Source of the DNA: an uncultured Atopobium sp.
GTDB lineage: Bacteria > Actinomycetota > Coriobacteriia > Coriobacteriales > Atopobiaceae
Reading direction: 5' to 3'
NCBI GenBank assembly: GCA_947252455.1
Contig: CAMXVQ010000002.1
Coordinates: 1 to 64,000, forward strand
Length of the DNA stretch: 64,000 nt
Positions 16,145 to 26,029 of the stretch are shown piece after piece. Made by a program: the position numbers and the translations under genes. The notes below the pieces were generated by a model. The model did not search any database and was not told where the DNA came from. It saw nothing but the letters and a program-made list of their open reading frames with translations. Positions within the stretch are counted from its first letter, which is position 1; every line of letters starts with the position of its first letter.

Positions 16145-17659
16145 ATGAATACATCTATGGACACAATGTCATCAAAAGTTTCTTCTGCTGTTGTACCTTC
16201 CAAAGATACCGCAGCTGTGGCATCAGACGCTGCAAAACAACCTAAAGCAAGTTGTTTATTTGTAACACTTGGTTGTGCTAAAAATCAGGTTGACACTGAC
16301 CGCATGCGTGCTCTTTTACTTAAAAGCGGTTTTGAAGAAAGCCGTGACGCTTCATCTGCCGATGTGGTTATCATTAACACCTGCTCATTTTTGGAATCCG
16401 CTACATCTGAGTCCATTGAAGTTACCCTCGATTTAGCACAAAAGAGAACATCTGGCATCAAAAAACTGCCGATTATTATGTGCGGTTGCGTTCCTTCTCG
16501 TTACGGAGCTGCGCTTGATAAGGAATTGCCCGAAGTATCTGCATTCGTGAAAGCCACTGATGAAGATTCCATCGTAGGCATTGTGTCTGATGTGTTGGGT
16601 ATCGAGCATCCAACATTTTCTTTCTCGCAAGAACTCTCTGCACGTGCACTCAGGACCATAGAGGGTACCAGCGCGTTTGTTAAGATTTCTGAAGGTTGTG
16701 ATAGATACTGCGCATTTTGTGCGATACCTTTTATTCGAGGCCATTATGCTTCACGTTGTCCAGAAGAAATCTTCTCTGAAATTACCATGCTTATGGAAGG
16801 CGGCGTTAAAGAGATTATCCTTATCGGCCAAGACACTGGTATTTGGGGAGAGGATCTGTCGTCACACGGTGCGGCTTCTGCGTTACATAAGGATTCTAGT
16901 CTTCATGATCCTTCGTCTGCAAGCAGTTTTGACAAAAACTCCACTCAACATGAGAGCATGAATCTTGCGTGGTTGCTCCGCGAAGTAGCGCGCATTGTTC
17001 GTCCATATAAAGCATGGATTCGCGTGCTCTATTTGCAGCCCGAAGGTATGACCGAAGACCTCATTGCCACAATTCGCGATACGCCTGAAGTTTTGCCGTA
17101 CATTGATATTCCTATTCAGCACTGTAATGAACGTCTCTTAAAAAAAATGGGTCGAAGCGGTTCGGCTTCGCAGCTTCATAAGCTCTTTGCACATTTGCGG
17201 CATGAAATCCCACAAATGGTACTACGTACCACTGGTATGGTAGGATTTCCTACAGAGACCGATGAAGAAGCAGCAGAGTTGGTTGATTTCTTTAAACAAG
17301 AAGAATTTGATTATATGTCGGTATTTTCTTATTCTCAAGAGCTTGGTACCACCGCTGCTAAAATGCGTGGTCAGATCAGCGCCGAAACAAAGCTCGAGCG
17401 CACACAAACACTCCGTGATACTGCGGAAGAGCTTGGATTTGCAGCAACTGCTAAACACGTCGGCGAAGTTGTGGATGTTATTATTGACAGCATTGACATG
17501 GATTCGCCCGATAAAGAACGCATTGGTCACGCTTGGTTCCAGGCTCCAGACTGCGATGGCTGCGTTCATATTTTAGATACAGATGCCAATCCAGGGGATG
17601 TTGTACGTGTTAAACTTAAAGAAGCCTATTGTTATGAATTAGTGGGAGAGTTGGTGTAA
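16145..17659 (+). CDS. rimO: Ribosomal protein S12 methylthiotransferase RimO
   Basis: Radical-SAM enzyme that methylthiolates the conserved Asp of ribosomal protein S12. RimO-specific GCAKNQVDTD lies near residue 43 and the cluster motif CDRYCAFC near 185, with IRGHYASR just after. A C-terminal TRAM domain follows. Two oddities: a 35-residue Ser/Ala-rich leader before the first strand, and a polar Ser/His/Asp insert of about 35 residues after GEDLSSHG (near 241-275) inside the radical-SAM barrel. The total of 504 residues exceeds the usual 430-450. The AAAGGA site is 15 bases from the ATG, so the true start could be downstream. Confidence 0.9.
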   Translation: MNTSMDTMSSKVSSAVVPSKDTAAVASDAAKQPKASCLFVTLGCAKNQVDTDRMRALLLKSGFEESRDASSADVVIINTCSFLESATSESIEVTLDLAQKRTSGIKKLPIIMCGCVPSRYGAALDKELPEVSAFVKATDEDSIVGIVSDVLGIEHPTFSFSQELSARALRTIEGTSAFVKISEGCDRYCAFCAIPFIRGHYASRCPEEIFSEITMLMEGGVKEIILIGQDTGIWGEDLSSHGAASALHKDSSLHDPSSASSFDKNSTQHESMNLAWLLREVARIVRPYKAWIRVLYLQPEGMTEDLIATIRDTPEVLPYIDIPIQHCNERLLKKMGRSGSASQLHKLFAHLRHEIPQMVLRTTGMVGFPTETDEEAAELVDFFKQEEFDYMSVFSYSQELGTTAAKMRGQISAETKLERTQTLRDTAEELGFAATAKHVGEVVDVIIDSIDMDSPDKERIGHAWFQAPDCDGCVHILDTDANPGDVVRVKLKEAYCYELVGELV

Positions 17660-17664
17660 CACCA

Positions 17665-18345
17665 ATGAAAAACACTCAAAACACTACTGCACCTGAATAT
17701 AGAATATGCACATCAGCTAATATTGTTACCATTGCACGCGTTGTCCTTGTTCCCATCTGGGCTCTTTTAGCGTCTTATGTGTGGAACAATAATGTTTTGT
17801 GCTTGATACCTTGTGATGCTATGGCGCAAACAGCCCAGCAGTCTGGTGCGTGTTCGTGTTTTGACCTTGGCTCACTTATAGTGTTTCTTGTGTTTGTCAT
17901 TTTGTCATTAAGCGATAAACTCGATGGCTACCTTGCACGAAGTCGTAATGAGATTACGGTTTTCGGTAAATTTTTAGATCCTATTGCAGATAAAATTTTA
18001 GTTGTGACTGCACTCATCTTTTTACTGGAAAAATCTGTTTATCCTGCATGGATGCTCATGGTAATTGTAAGCCGCGAATTTTTGATTTCTGCGCTTCGTA
18101 TGCTTGTTGCTTCCCGTGGTGTTGTGGTCGCGGCGTCTGGTCTTGGGAAAGCAAAAACAGCCCTCACTTTAGTGGCAATATGCGCACTTTTACTGCGACC
18201 TTGCTTGCCTTGGGCCAATATCCAAATAGTCATTCAGTCTATTGGTCTTTTTGAATTGCTTCTTGCTGTTACCCTTACGGTTTGGTCGGGAATTGATTAT
18301 GTAGTAAAGTCCTGGAGTGTGATAACAGATGACAAAAGCTCTTAA
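17665..18345 (+). CDS. pgsA: CDP-diacylglycerol--glycerol-3-phosphate 3-phosphatidyltransferase
   Basis: Integral-membrane CDP-alcohol phosphatidyltransferase that makes phosphatidylglycerophosphate, the first step to phosphatidylglycerol. The family motif D-x2-DG-x2-AR-x8-G-x3-D-x3-D is intact around residues 83-106 (DKLDGYLAR, then GKFLDPIADK). Several hydrophobic helices flank it, with a 25-residue extra loop (Cys/Gln-rich) before the motif. 226 residues. It starts five bases after rimO and its 3' end overlaps pncC by 17 bases, the common rimO-pgsA-cinA-recA order. A second paralogue lies at 49585-50355; which one is the true PgsA is inferred from synteny. Confidence 0.85.
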   Translation: MKNTQNTTAPEYRICTSANIVTIARVVLVPIWALLASYVWNNNVLCLIPCDAMAQTAQQSGACSCFDLGSLIVFLVFVILSLSDKLDGYLARSRNEITVFGKFLDPIADKILVVTALIFLLEKSVYPAWMLMVIVSREFLISALRMLVASRGVVVAASGLGKAKTALTLVAICALLLRPCLPWANIQIVIQSIGLFELLLAVTLTVWSGIDYVVKSWSVITDDKSS

Positions 18346-19000
18346 ACAGTGCGGCTATGATCAAAATTCACAACTTGGTGCTCTTGTACCTTATGTGGCT
18401 TTAGAGACACCCGCACTACCTGATAAATATAGACAGGTTGATGAATCATCGTATCAAGCTATGGTTGAGCCCTTTGTGGGAATTTCACAAGATCTAACTG
18501 ATGTGGCTTCTCAAGTCCTTGTAAAACTTAACCAAGCAGGATTAACCATGAGTACCGCAGAATCATGCACGGGTGGCATGATTTCAACAGTTCTTACAGC
18601 TGTTCCTGGTTCATCTTCGTGTTTCTTGGGTTCATGTGTCAGCTATGCCATCCCAATCAAAAAACGGATTTTGAGAGTGTCGTCAACGCTGCTTGATACT
18701 AAGTCTTTGGGTGCTGTTTCTTCATTTTGCGCACTTCAAATGGCTTTAGGCGTTCGTAAAAAGTTTTTAAGCGATGTAAGTGTGTCAGTTACGGGTATTG
18801 CAGGACCTGGTGGAGAAGAGCCTCACAAGCCCGTTGGTACCGTTTGGATTTGTGCAAGCTCTGCTTGGCATACTACCTTGCGCTGCATTCATGCCAAAGG
18901 CACCAGATTTGCAGTACGTGCATATACCACAAAGGTTGCTCTCTCTATGATGTCTGATGTGCTTGATGAATATCTTGGTGCACAAGGTGCTCATGCTTGA
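18329..19000 (+). CDS. pncC: CinA C-terminal family protein (NMN amidase PncC type)
   Basis: Cytoplasmic nicotinamide-nucleotide amidase-like protein, which would recycle nicotinamide mononucleotide to nicotinate mononucleotide. Only the CinA C-terminal domain is present. The active-site Ser motif AESCTGGMIS lies near residue 78, and the later GIAGPGGEEPHKPVGTVWI is classic. The N-terminal MoaB-like domain of full-length CinA is absent; instead about 60 unmatched residues precede the domain. Its start lies inside pgsA (17-base overlap), preceded by GGAGTG. It lies upstream of recA as cinA does elsewhere, but recA has its own SOS promoter. Confidence 0.85.
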   Translation: MTKALKQCGYDQNSQLGALVPYVALETPALPDKYRQVDESSYQAMVEPFVGISQDLTDVASQVLVKLNQAGLTMSTAESCTGGMISTVLTAVPGSSSCFLGSCVSYAIPIKKRILRVSSTLLDTKSLGAVSSFCALQMALGVRKKFLSDVSVSVTGIAGPGGEEPHKPVGTVWICASSAWHTTLRCIHAKGTRFAVRAYTTKVALSMMSDVLDEYLGAQGAHA

Positions 19001-19190
19001 TCGAAATTACAATAAGCGAATGATTATGGTTTAAGCTGCACATCTATTGTGCTTGTACTCTGTATTGGCTGATCTTTTCTGTTTGTGTTCCAGGTATTGT
19101 TCATTTGTCGGTCGAATGGTGGTTGTTCTCTAATCGTGCAAGTTAGCGCCAAGTTATGTGCACGTTTTGTTGAGTATTATAAAACTGTAA

Positions 19191-19220
19191 TTGACATAGA
19201 ACGCATGTTCGTTATATACT
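19191..19220 (+). promoter_or_regulatory. recA promoter with LexA (SOS) box
   Basis: TTGACA at 19191-19196 and TATACT at 19215-19220 form a near-consensus promoter with an 18-base spacer. A perfect Gram-positive SOS box, GAACGCATGTTC (19199-19210), lies within the spacer, so bound LexA would block RNA polymerase. This matches the Bacillus/actinobacterial LexA target GAACnnnnGTTC. The transcript would start about 20 bases before the AAGGAG site of recA. The rest of the 248-base gap after pncC shows nothing else. Confidence 0.85.
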
Positions 19221-19248
19221 GTCGGATAAATCGATATAAGGAGAAGCC

Positions 19249-20340
19249 ATGAGCAAAACCAAGCAAGTTTCACGTGAGATACATGAAAAAACCTATGGCG
19301 AAGAACGCGATAAACAGCTGGAAACCACTACAGCTGAAATCGAAAAGCGTTTTGGTAAAGGCTCTATTATGAAGTATGGTGATTCGGGTCCAGATCTCGA
19401 AGTTGAAGCTATACCAACAGGCGCGCTTTCTTTGGATGTTGCTTTGGGCATCGGCGGAGTTCCTCGTGGCCGTATTATAGAAATTTACGGTCCTGAGTCA
19501 TCGGGTAAAACCACACTATCACTTGAAATTCTTGCTGAGGCTCAAGCTTTAGGTGGAGTTGTTGCATTTATCGACGCAGAGCATGCGCTGGACCCTAATT
19601 ATGCTGCACGTATAGGTGTTGATATTGATGAAGTATTAATATCGCAACCCGATACCGGCGAGCAAGCATTGGAGATTTGTGACATGTTGGTACGCTCAGG
19701 TGCTATTGATGTTGTTGTCGTCGACTCCGTTGCTGCGTTAGTTCCGCGCGCCGAAATTGAAGGTGAGATAGGGGAGACAACCGTAGGTCTTCAAGCTCGC
19801 TTAATGAGTCAGGCATTGCGCAAATTGGCTGGTTCTTTATCTAAATCAAAAACTACCTGTATTTTCATCAATCAGTTACGTGAAAAGATTGGTGTTATGT
19901 TTGGTAATCCTGAAACCACTCCTGGTGGACGTGCACTTAAGTTTTTCTCCTCTGTACGCTTGGACATTCGTCGTGTTGAAACGCTTAAAAAGAATAACGA
20001 TATGATCGGCAACCGCGTGCGCGTAAAGGTTGTAAAAAATAAAGTTGCTCCTCCATTTAAACAAGCAGAATTTGACATTATGTACGGAACAGGCATTTCT
20101 AAAGAGGGAACCGTTTTGGACATGGCTGCAGAACTTGGTATTGTTCAAAAAAGTGGTGCATGGTTTAACTATGGAGAACAGCGTTTGGGTCAAGGTCGCG
20201 AAGCTGTTAAGGAATTTCTCGTACAAAATCCCGATCTGCTAGAAGAACTTACCAATAAAGTTAAAGTTGCATGCGGATTAGAGTTTGCTGATGATGACGT
20301 TGCACCTGCTCCTGTGGAAGATGCGCCTGCAAAGAAGTAA
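19249..20340 (+). CDS. recA: Recombinase RecA
   Basis: DNA strand-exchange ATPase and SOS co-protease. Walker [10 protein letters not shown] begins near residue 81. Walker B-like [16 protein letters not shown], the DNA-binding loop [16 protein letters not shown] and the MAW-like [20 protein letters not shown] are intact. The N-terminus is about 15 residues longer than E. coli RecA ([18 protein letters not shown]). The C-terminal tail is acidic (FADDDVAP). 363 residues; AAGGAG precedes the ATG. It is controlled by the SOS box just upstream and followed by recX. Confidence 0.97.
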   Translation: MSKTKQVSREIHEKTYGEERDKQLETTTAEIEKRFGKGSIMKYGDSGPDLEVEAIPTGALSLDVALGIGGVPRGRIIEIYGPESSGKTTLSLEILAEAQALGGVVAFIDAEHALDPNYAARIGVDIDEVLISQPDTGEQALEICDMLVRSGAIDVVVVDSVAALVPRAEIEGEIGETTVGLQARLMSQALRKLAGSLSKSKTTCIFINQLREKIGVMFGNPETTPGGRALKFFSSVRLDIRRVETLKKNNDMIGNRVRVKVVKNKVAPPFKQAEFDIMYGTGISKEGTVLDMAAELGIVQKSGAWFNYGEQRLGQGREAVKEFLVQNPDLLEELTNKVKVACGLEFADDDVAPAPVEDAPAKK

Positions 20341-20398
20341 ATTATTGCTTGAAGTTTTCGGAACGTGCAAGGTATCATTGAAGTGAAAAGAGCTTAAC

Positions 20399-21088
20399 GT
20401 GTGTACAGATAACGCTGCATGGAAATGGAATGTCGAATTTCCTCAACTAACCTATGATACCTTGAATACTCGATCAGTGAAAAAGCGTGCAAACGTTATT
20501 GTTTCTCAATCAAATGGTGCTGAGGTTAAGTTTTCAGTACCGGTAGCAGTGGGACGTAAACTCTGCACGCTTACTCGTAACGAGCCATGTTCAATCTCTT
20601 CAAAGGAAGAGCTTAGAACAAAGATTGATGTGCTTTCTCGTAACATGCTTCATCAGCTCCTAGAAACGGCTCTCAACAAGCGTGATTATTCATATTATGA
20701 ACTTAAAGAAAAATTTATTCGTTTGGGGTATTCAAACAGCTTAGTACAAGAGATTCTCAGTCATGCTCAAGAGGTTGGTTTAATAGATGACCTTCGCTTT
20801 TCACGTATTTTTGTTCAACAAAAGCATGCTAGTGGTTGGGGACCAAAGAAAATTTCGTTGGAACTCAGGCGGCGTGGAATAGATTCTTCGATCATTAATC
20901 AAGCATGTGCAGGTTATGGACTAGAAGAAGACGAATTTCAAACTGCATTGCGCATCTGTCAGCATAAAGTTTTTCATGCTCGTGATCCATATGCTCAGAT
21001 AGTCCGTTTTGTTTGTTCAAAAGGATTTTCTCCTTCGGTTGCTTACAAAGTTGCCAAGCGTTTATTATCTAGTGACAAAGATGAATAA
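20399..21088 (+). CDS. recX: Regulatory protein RecX
   Basis: Binds RecA filaments and modulates recombinase activity. The three-helix repeats typical of RecX are visible from residue 80 on: RDYSYYELKEKFIRLGYS, LIDDLRFSRIFVQQKHASGWGPKKI and ELRRRGIDSSIINQAC. The first 75 residues do not match the core family, although a basic beta-rich start is usual in longer members. The assigned GTG start at 20399 has only a weak ribosome site, so the N-terminus is uncertain. 229 residues. It lies 58 bases after recA and is probably co-transcribed. Confidence 0.85.
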   Translation: MCTDNAAWKWNVEFPQLTYDTLNTRSVKKRANVIVSQSNGAEVKFSVPVAVGRKLCTLTRNEPCSISSKEELRTKIDVLSRNMLHQLLETALNKRDYSYYELKEKFIRLGYSNSLVQEILSHAQEVGLIDDLRFSRIFVQQKHASGWGPKKISLELRRRGIDSSIINQACAGYGLEEDEFQTALRICQHKVFHARDPYAQIVRFVCSKGFSPSVAYKVAKRLLSSDKDE

Positions 21089-21188
21089 GAATACGTGTGC
21101 ATGTGTTTTACCATGTAGTATCGAAGCATTGGTATAGTAACGTTGGTTTGTACTACATGAGTGTAATTAGAGGTAATCTGCAATGTTT

Positions 21189-21243
21189 CAAGGGGCCTCA
21201 TTGAACTGCATATTCAATTTGACCCCTGTCCATTTTCTTTTTT
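21189..21243 (+). terminator. Possible terminator between recX and trpA
   Basis: AGGGG and CCCCT arms enclose an inner ATTGAA/TTCAAT pairing to form a long imperfect hairpin, followed on the + strand by a T-rich stretch (CATTTTCTTTTTT). It could end recA-recX transcripts and, read the other way, fold at the end of the trp operon, although no T run follows on that strand. The T stretch is interrupted, so the assignment is tentative. Confidence 0.35.
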
Positions 21244-21279
21244 ACGCTTTGTATCTTAGTTCAATACTTGTGTTACCAG

Positions 21280-22260
21280 CTACACATTGCATTTTGTCTC
21301 AAAGGTTAAGCTTGAAGAAGCCAAGCGACATGCATCCTTCATGGCATGTACAAATCTTCCAACATGTTGTGGTGCATCTTGATGATATTGTCCAACCATT
21401 TTTACGATGGCAGATCCTACAATTACACCATCGGCTAATCGAGCCATGCGTTCTGCCGCCTTAGGGGTAGAAATGCCAAATCCAATAGCACAGGGAATGT
21501 TTGTATTTTTTCTAATAAGCGCAATCATGTCGGCTAAGTTGTTTGAAAATTCACTCCGTTCGCCTGTTACGCCCAAGCTTGAAACCACGTAGATAAAGCC
21601 TTGTGCACCTTGAGCAATGCGTTCAATTCTGTCTTTTGAAGTCGGAGCAACCAAAGAGATGAGCGCAATCCCGTATTTTTTGCAATCAGGCAAAAATTCA
21701 TTGCGTTCCTCAAAAGGCACATCGGGCAGAATGATTCCCGCAATTCCTGTTTCTTTGCAGCGCTGCATAAATCGCGTGGAGCCGTAGGAAAAAACAACAT
21801 TAGCATAGGTCATAAATACAAGTGGTACATGGACAAGTGGTGCCTGCGTAGGCGCGTTTTTATCTGGGCATGTAGTAAGAGATTGTACAAAGTCAAATAT
21901 ATCGTCGGTGGTAATACCTGTTTTCAGTGCGCGTATATTCGCTTCTTGAATAGTGGGACCTTCTGCACAGGGATCAGAAAAAGGAATACCTAATTCAATA
22001 AGATCGGCTCCTTGCGCCTGCATTTCAAGGATAAGAGCCCGTGTTGTATCAAGATCGGGATCTCCGCAGGTAATAAAGGGAATAAACGCTTTTTCTTTTC
22101 TCTTTGTATCAGATGTATTTGAATAGGTTACACAATCGTTTAATTGTCCGCTCGCATCGGTACCTGTCGTTTCAATTTCACCTTCAGTATGAGATTGATT
22201 TTTTGCACTCTGTGTGTCCGTAAAACCAAACGCTTCGGCAATTCTAGACATATTATTCAT
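21280..22260 (-). CDS. trpA: Tryptophan synthase alpha chain
   Basis: Cleaves indole-3-glycerol phosphate to indole and glyceraldehyde 3-phosphate, feeding indole to TrpB. The catalytic Glu is in [13 protein letters not shown]. The second acid (E. coli Asp60) is Glu here ([12 protein letters not shown]), a variant I recall from other Gram-positives. The phosphate-binding [13 protein letters not shown] is present. At 326 residues it is some 60 longer than usual. About 45 polar residues ([11 protein letters not shown] to TSDTKRKEK) separate the first helix from the strand starting [11 protein letters not shown], with a shorter insert later. The ATG at 22260 has GGAG nine bases upstream and overlaps trpB by 8 bases. 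Last gene of the trp operon. Confidence 0.93.
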   Translation of the reverse strand: MNNMSRIAEAFGFTDTQSAKNQSHTEGEIETTGTDASGQLNDCVTYSNTSDTKRKEKAFIPFITCGDPDLDTTRALILEMQAQGADLIELGIPFSDPCAEGPTIQEANIRALKTGITTDDIFDFVQSLTTCPDKNAPTQAPLVHVPLVFMTYANVVFSYGSTRFMQRCKETGIAGIILPDVPFEERNEFLPDCKKYGIALISLVAPTSKDRIERIAQGAQGFIYVVSSLGVTGERSEFSNNLADMIALIRKNTNIPCAIGFGISTPKAAERMARLADGVIVGSAIVKMVGQYHQDAPQHVGRFVHAMKDACRLASSSLTFETKCNV

Positions 22261-23443
22261 CGATCTGCTCTCCTCTAAAACGCGCAACTGCTGCACAGTC
22301 TTTATCTCCTCGGCCAGATATAGTTACCACTAAAATTTTATCTTTGCTCATTTTACCTGCTATTTTTTTCGCATATGCTACTGCATGCGCCGACTCAAGA
22401 GCAGGAATAATTCCTTCCATCTTTGACAAATATTCAAAGCTGTCAACTGCTTCGTCATCGGTAATAGACACATATTCACTTCTACCAATATCGTGCAGAT
22501 AGGCATGCTCGGGCCCAATTCCGGGATAGTCCAGACCTGCTGAAATTGAATATACAGGCGCAATTTGACCGTAGTCATTCTGACAAAAATAGGATTTCAT
22601 GCCGTGGAAAATTCCTAAACGCCCCGTTGCAATTGTGGCAGCCGTATCCTTAGTTTTAACTCCTCTTCCTGCGGCCTCGCATCCGATAAGACGTACACTT
22701 TTATCGCCTATAAAGTGATAGAACGAACCCATTGCATTAGAACCTCCCCCTACGCACGCAATCACAGCATCGGGTAGGCGCCCCTCACGTTCAAGCATTT
22801 GCGCTTTGATTTCAGAGGAAATGACTGCTTGAAAATCACGAACCATAGTAGGGAAGGGATGCGGCCCCATAACTGACCCCAAACAGTAATGTGTGTCGCT
22901 AATCCGTCTTGTCCATTCGCGCAAAGCTTCATTCACGGCGTCCTTAAGCGTTGCGGTACCCGTATCAACAGGATGCACCTTTGCACCTAACAGACGCATT
23001 TTATACACATTGAGAGCTTGGCGCTCGGTGTCAGCGCGACCCATAAAAATTTCGCACTCCATGCCAAAAAGCGCAGCGGCAGTAGCTGTCGCTACACCAT
23101 GTTGTCCAGCTCCTGTTTCGGCAATGAGTCTTGTTTTACCCATTTTCTGAGCAAGAAGGGCTTGACCAAGCACGTTATTAATTTTGTGTGCCCCTGTATG
23201 ATTGAGATCTTCTCGCTTGAGATAGATCTTAGCCCCACCCAAATCTTGAGTCATCTTCTTTGCGTAGTAAAGAAGGGAGGGACGATTAGCATACTCATTG
23301 AGAAGCTTTGAGAGTTCACGGGTAAAGACGGGATTATCCTTATAGTGATTGTAGGCACTTTCAAGCTCAATCACCGCGTTCATAAGTGTCTCGGGGATAT
23401 ATTGCCCTCCATGTACACCAAATCGACCTGCTTGATTATCCAT
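22253..23443 (-). CDS. trpB: Tryptophan synthase beta chain
   Basis: PLP enzyme that condenses indole with serine to give tryptophan, in an alpha2-beta2 complex with TrpA. The PLP lysine lies in [13 protein letters not shown], the catalytic Glu in ETGAGQHG, and the phosphate-binding loop in [12 protein letters not shown]. The C-terminal SGRGDKD is present. 396 residues from the ATG at 23443, which is preceded by AGAGGT. A longer frame upstream has no family match. It overlaps trpF by 8 bases and trpA by 8 bases, so translation of the three is likely coupled. Confidence 0.96.
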   Translation of the reverse strand: MDNQAGRFGVHGGQYIPETLMNAVIELESAYNHYKDNPVFTRELSKLLNEYANRPSLLYYAKKMTQDLGGAKIYLKREDLNHTGAHKINNVLGQALLAQKMGKTRLIAETGAGQHGVATATAAALFGMECEIFMGRADTERQALNVYKMRLLGAKVHPVDTGTATLKDAVNEALREWTRRISDTHYCLGSVMGPHPFPTMVRDFQAVISSEIKAQMLEREGRLPDAVIACVGGGSNAMGSFYHFIGDKSVRLIGCEAAGRGVKTKDTAATIATGRLGIFHGMKSYFCQNDYGQIAPVYSISAGLDYPGIGPEHAYLHDIGRSEYVSITDDEAVDSFEYLSKMEGIIPALESAHAVAYAKKIAGKMSKDKILVVTISGRGDKDCAAVARFRGEQIDE

Positions 23444-24092
23444 GTTGCACCTCTTTCTTAGACGCTTTGTTTGCATTAACCACCGCGGTACAAAACGTGT
23501 TCATTTTTAATTCACTTTTATGACCTTGTTCTTCCACGCCCGAACTTACATCTACTGCATAAGGGTGAAGTAACGTAATGGCTTCTGTTACATTTTGGGA
23601 ATTAAGCCCACCAGCTAGGAAGTAAGGACGTGTCATCGCCTGCGCAAATGTCCAGTTAAAACACTTTCCATCTCCTGCTCCTGCATCAAGGAGTACATAA
23701 TCTGCTTCGCTTTGTTGTGCTTTTGCTACATCGTCAGCACTTGTTATACGAAAAGCTTGGATACAGGGCTTGTCAGTGAGCTTGCGCAAACGTGCAATAT
23801 AATTTTCGTCTTCAACACCGTGTAGTTGGCATATATCGCAAACACCACTGTTTAAGCAATGAGCTACCACATCCACAGCTTCATTAACAAAAACTCCTAC
23901 CGTAGCAGGTGCTATTTTATGTTTATTGGCGCATACACACAGAAGTTGTTTGCGCAAAGTTTTTGCTTGTTCAAAAGTTATTGCTCGTCTGGACGCACGT
24001 GCAAAAACAAATCCCACGTACGAGCAGGGAAGAGTGGCTATCACTTGGATGTCTTGAACTGTTCTGAGGCCACAAATTTTAATTCTAGTCAT
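23436..24092 (-). CDS. trpF: Phosphoribosylanthranilate isomerase
   Basis: Amadori rearrangement of N-(5'-phosphoribosyl)anthranilate to CdRP, the third step of tryptophan synthesis after anthranilate formation. The TIM barrel begins with the catalytic Cys in RIKICGLRT. The second catalytic residue lies in the strand [15 protein letters not shown], where Asp is conserved. The phosphate-binding end reads [13 protein letters not shown] and [14 protein letters not shown]. 218 residues, close to family size. It is a separate gene rather than the TrpC-TrpF fusion of enterics. It starts 27 bases after trpC. Confidence 0.93.
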   Translation of the reverse strand: MTRIKICGLRTVQDIQVIATLPCSYVGFVFARASRRAITFEQAKTLRKQLLCVCANKHKIAPATVGVFVNEAVDVVAHCLNSGVCDICQLHGVEDENYIARLRKLTDKPCIQAFRITSADDVAKAQQSEADYVLLDAGAGDGKCFNWTFAQAMTRPYFLAGGLNSQNVTEAITLLHPYAVDVSSGVEEQGHKSELKMNTFCTAVVNANKASKKEVQHG

Positions 24093-24119
24093 AACTTATA
24101 GTTCCTGTCCCTCAATCGT

Positions 24120-24968
24120 TTAAGCATTATTGTGACCTTGCATATTTTGGGGTAATAAGGATTTGAGCTCACAAAGCTTTTGCTTCTTATCTTTTGCGCG
24201 CATCAAAGCCTCGCCAATAAGCACTGCATCAGCCTGCGCGTCAAATGCTTGCCGCACATCTTGAGCTTGCGTAATTCCACTTTCACTTACAAGAAGAACA
24301 CCATCTGGTACAGCTTGGGCAAGTTGAGACATACATTGAGTATTAACGCTAAAATCATGCAGATTCCGGTTATTGATGCCTATAATTTTTGCACCAGCTA
24401 AACAAGCCTGGTCTATTTCGTCACGTGTATGCGCTTCTACAAGCGCACTTAAGCCTAGAGAGTGACAAAGCGCTAGATAATTGGCAAGCGGGTTATCATC
24501 CAAAAGGGCACAGATCAAAAGCACTGCACTGGCACCTAAAACTTTTGCCTCGTAGATCATATAATCATCGATGATAAAATCTTTTCTCAGAACCGGTAAC
24601 GTCTGTGCGCGTACCACATCTGCCAGATAATCTTCAGACCCTAAAAAACGCGTATGCTCAGTAAGCACCGATATAGCATCTGCTCCTGCGACTTCATAAT
24701 CATGCGCAATGCCTGTATGGTTAAAATCAGGCGCAATAAGTCCGCGAGAAGGGCTTGCGCGTTTAACTTCACAAATAAACGAAAGCCCAGGGTGCGCACA
24801 CGCTGCATAAAAAGGAAATGAAAATTTTTGTTCTTTTTGATTGAGCAGTTCAACATCAGCTTTCTCAACCGCTCTTTGAGCTACCTCTTTATAACTTTTT
24901 CCAGGGCATGATTTTCTAAGTTTTACCTGCTCTTGCGAAGACTTCGCTAATTCTTCCAATATAGACAT
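24120..24968 (-). CDS. trpC: Indole-3-glycerol phosphate synthase
   Basis: Ring closure and decarboxylation of CdRP to indole-3-glycerol phosphate. The family hallmark EVKRASPSRG carries the catalytic Lys and substrate-binding Ser/Pro. Further matches are LTEHTRFLGS, LPVLRKDFIIDDY with its second catalytic Lys, IIGINNRNLHDFSVN and VSESGI. 282 residues, with an N-terminal helix starting MSILEEL as usual. The start follows the trpD stop by two bases, implying translational coupling. Confidence 0.95.
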   Translation of the reverse strand: MSILEELAKSSQEQVKLRKSCPGKSYKEVAQRAVEKADVELLNQKEQKFSFPFYAACAHPGLSFICEVKRASPSRGLIAPDFNHTGIAHDYEVAGADAISVLTEHTRFLGSEDYLADVVRAQTLPVLRKDFIIDDYMIYEAKVLGASAVLLICALLDDNPLANYLALCHSLGLSALVEAHTRDEIDQACLAGAKIIGINNRNLHDFSVNTQCMSQLAQAVPDGVLLVSESGITQAQDVRQAFDAQADAVLIGEALMRAKDKKQKLCELKSLLPQNMQGHNNA

Positions 24969-24970
24969 AG

Positions 24971-26029
24971 TTACCTCGAACTTTCATCAGATTTGAGGCT
25001 TTCCTCTAAAGCATAGCTCTGGCTCAGACGTACAAATTTATCCAAAAGCGCACGCGCAGCTCCGCTGTCGATAAACATTTCAGCTTGCCGTACGCCCTCT
25101 TCAATACTTGCAGTTTTACCTGCAACATAGAGCGCTGCTCCTGCATTAAGAACCGCAGCGTTTCTATAATATCCGTGTTTACCTGCCAAGATGTCACGTG
25201 TTATTTGTGCGTTTTCCTCTGGATTACCTCCTTCAAGATCTTCTTTTTTACAGAAGTCAAAACCAAACTCTAAAGGTGAGATCTCATAGCTTGTACATTC
25301 ACCATGCTTAAGCTCACAAACACGTGTAGGAGCTGAAAGTGAAATTTCGTCTAGGCAATCGGTTCCGTAAACAACAAGGGCATGTGTAAGCCCCAAATTT
25401 TTAAGAACCGCAGCGAGTGGCTCTAATAAACGCTCATCATAAACGCCTAAAAGCTGCATACGAGGATGCGCAGGATTTGTCAGGGGCCCTAAGATATTAA
25501 AAACTGTTCGTACACCAAGTTCTTTACGAATAGGAGCTACGTACTTCATCGAGGGATGATAACTTTGAGCAAATAGAAAGCACATGCCCACCTCATCGAG
25601 TAGCTTTTTGCAAGTAGCAGGCGTTTGCTTTATATTAACTCCCAAAGCTTCAAGCACATCGGCTGCTCCACAAAGCGAACTCGCAGCTCGATTGCCATGT
25701 TTAGCAACTTTAACGCCAGCTGACGCTGCAATAAGCGCGCCCGTTGTTGAGATATTAAAACTTTTTGACTTATCTCCGCCCGTCCCAACGATTTCAAGAA
25801 CTGCCTGATCATAGGGAACTGCCGTAGCACATTCACGCATTGCCTCCGCACATCCACAAATTTCGTCAATCGTTTCAGCATGGGTACTTTTGGTAGATAA
25901 CGCAGCAAGAAAAGCGGCATTTTGTGTCTGCGTAGTTTTCCCCTGCATAATTTCTTTCATAACCTTGTAAGCTTCATCATAGCTTAAGTCATGTTTGTCT
26001 ACGATTTTCTTAATTGCTTCACTAATCAT
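24971..26029 (-). CDS. trpD: Anthranilate phosphoribosyltransferase
   Basis: Transfers phosphoribosyl from PRPP to anthranilate. The glycine-rich PRPP site is [14 protein letters not shown], with [21 protein letters not shown] and the anthranilate-site [19 protein letters not shown] all intact. 352 residues, family length. The ATG at 26029 has GGAGC just upstream and overlaps the end of trpG by 8 bases. It is separate from TrpG, not fused as in E. coli. Confidence 0.95.
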   Translation of the reverse strand: MISEAIKKIVDKHDLSYDEAYKVMKEIMQGKTTQTQNAAFLAALSTKSTHAETIDEICGCAEAMRECATAVPYDQAVLEIVGTGGDKSKSFNISTTGALIAASAGVKVAKHGNRAASSLCGAADVLEALGVNIKQTPATCKKLLDEVGMCFLFAQSYHPSMKYVAPIRKELGVRTVFNILGPLTNPAHPRMQLLGVYDERLLEPLAAVLKNLGLTHALVVYGTDCLDEISLSAPTRVCELKHGECTSYEISPLEFGFDFCKKEDLEGGNPEENAQITRDILAGKHGYYRNAAVLNAGAALYVAGKTASIEEGVRQAEMFIDSGAARALLDKFVRLSQSYALEESLKSDESSR

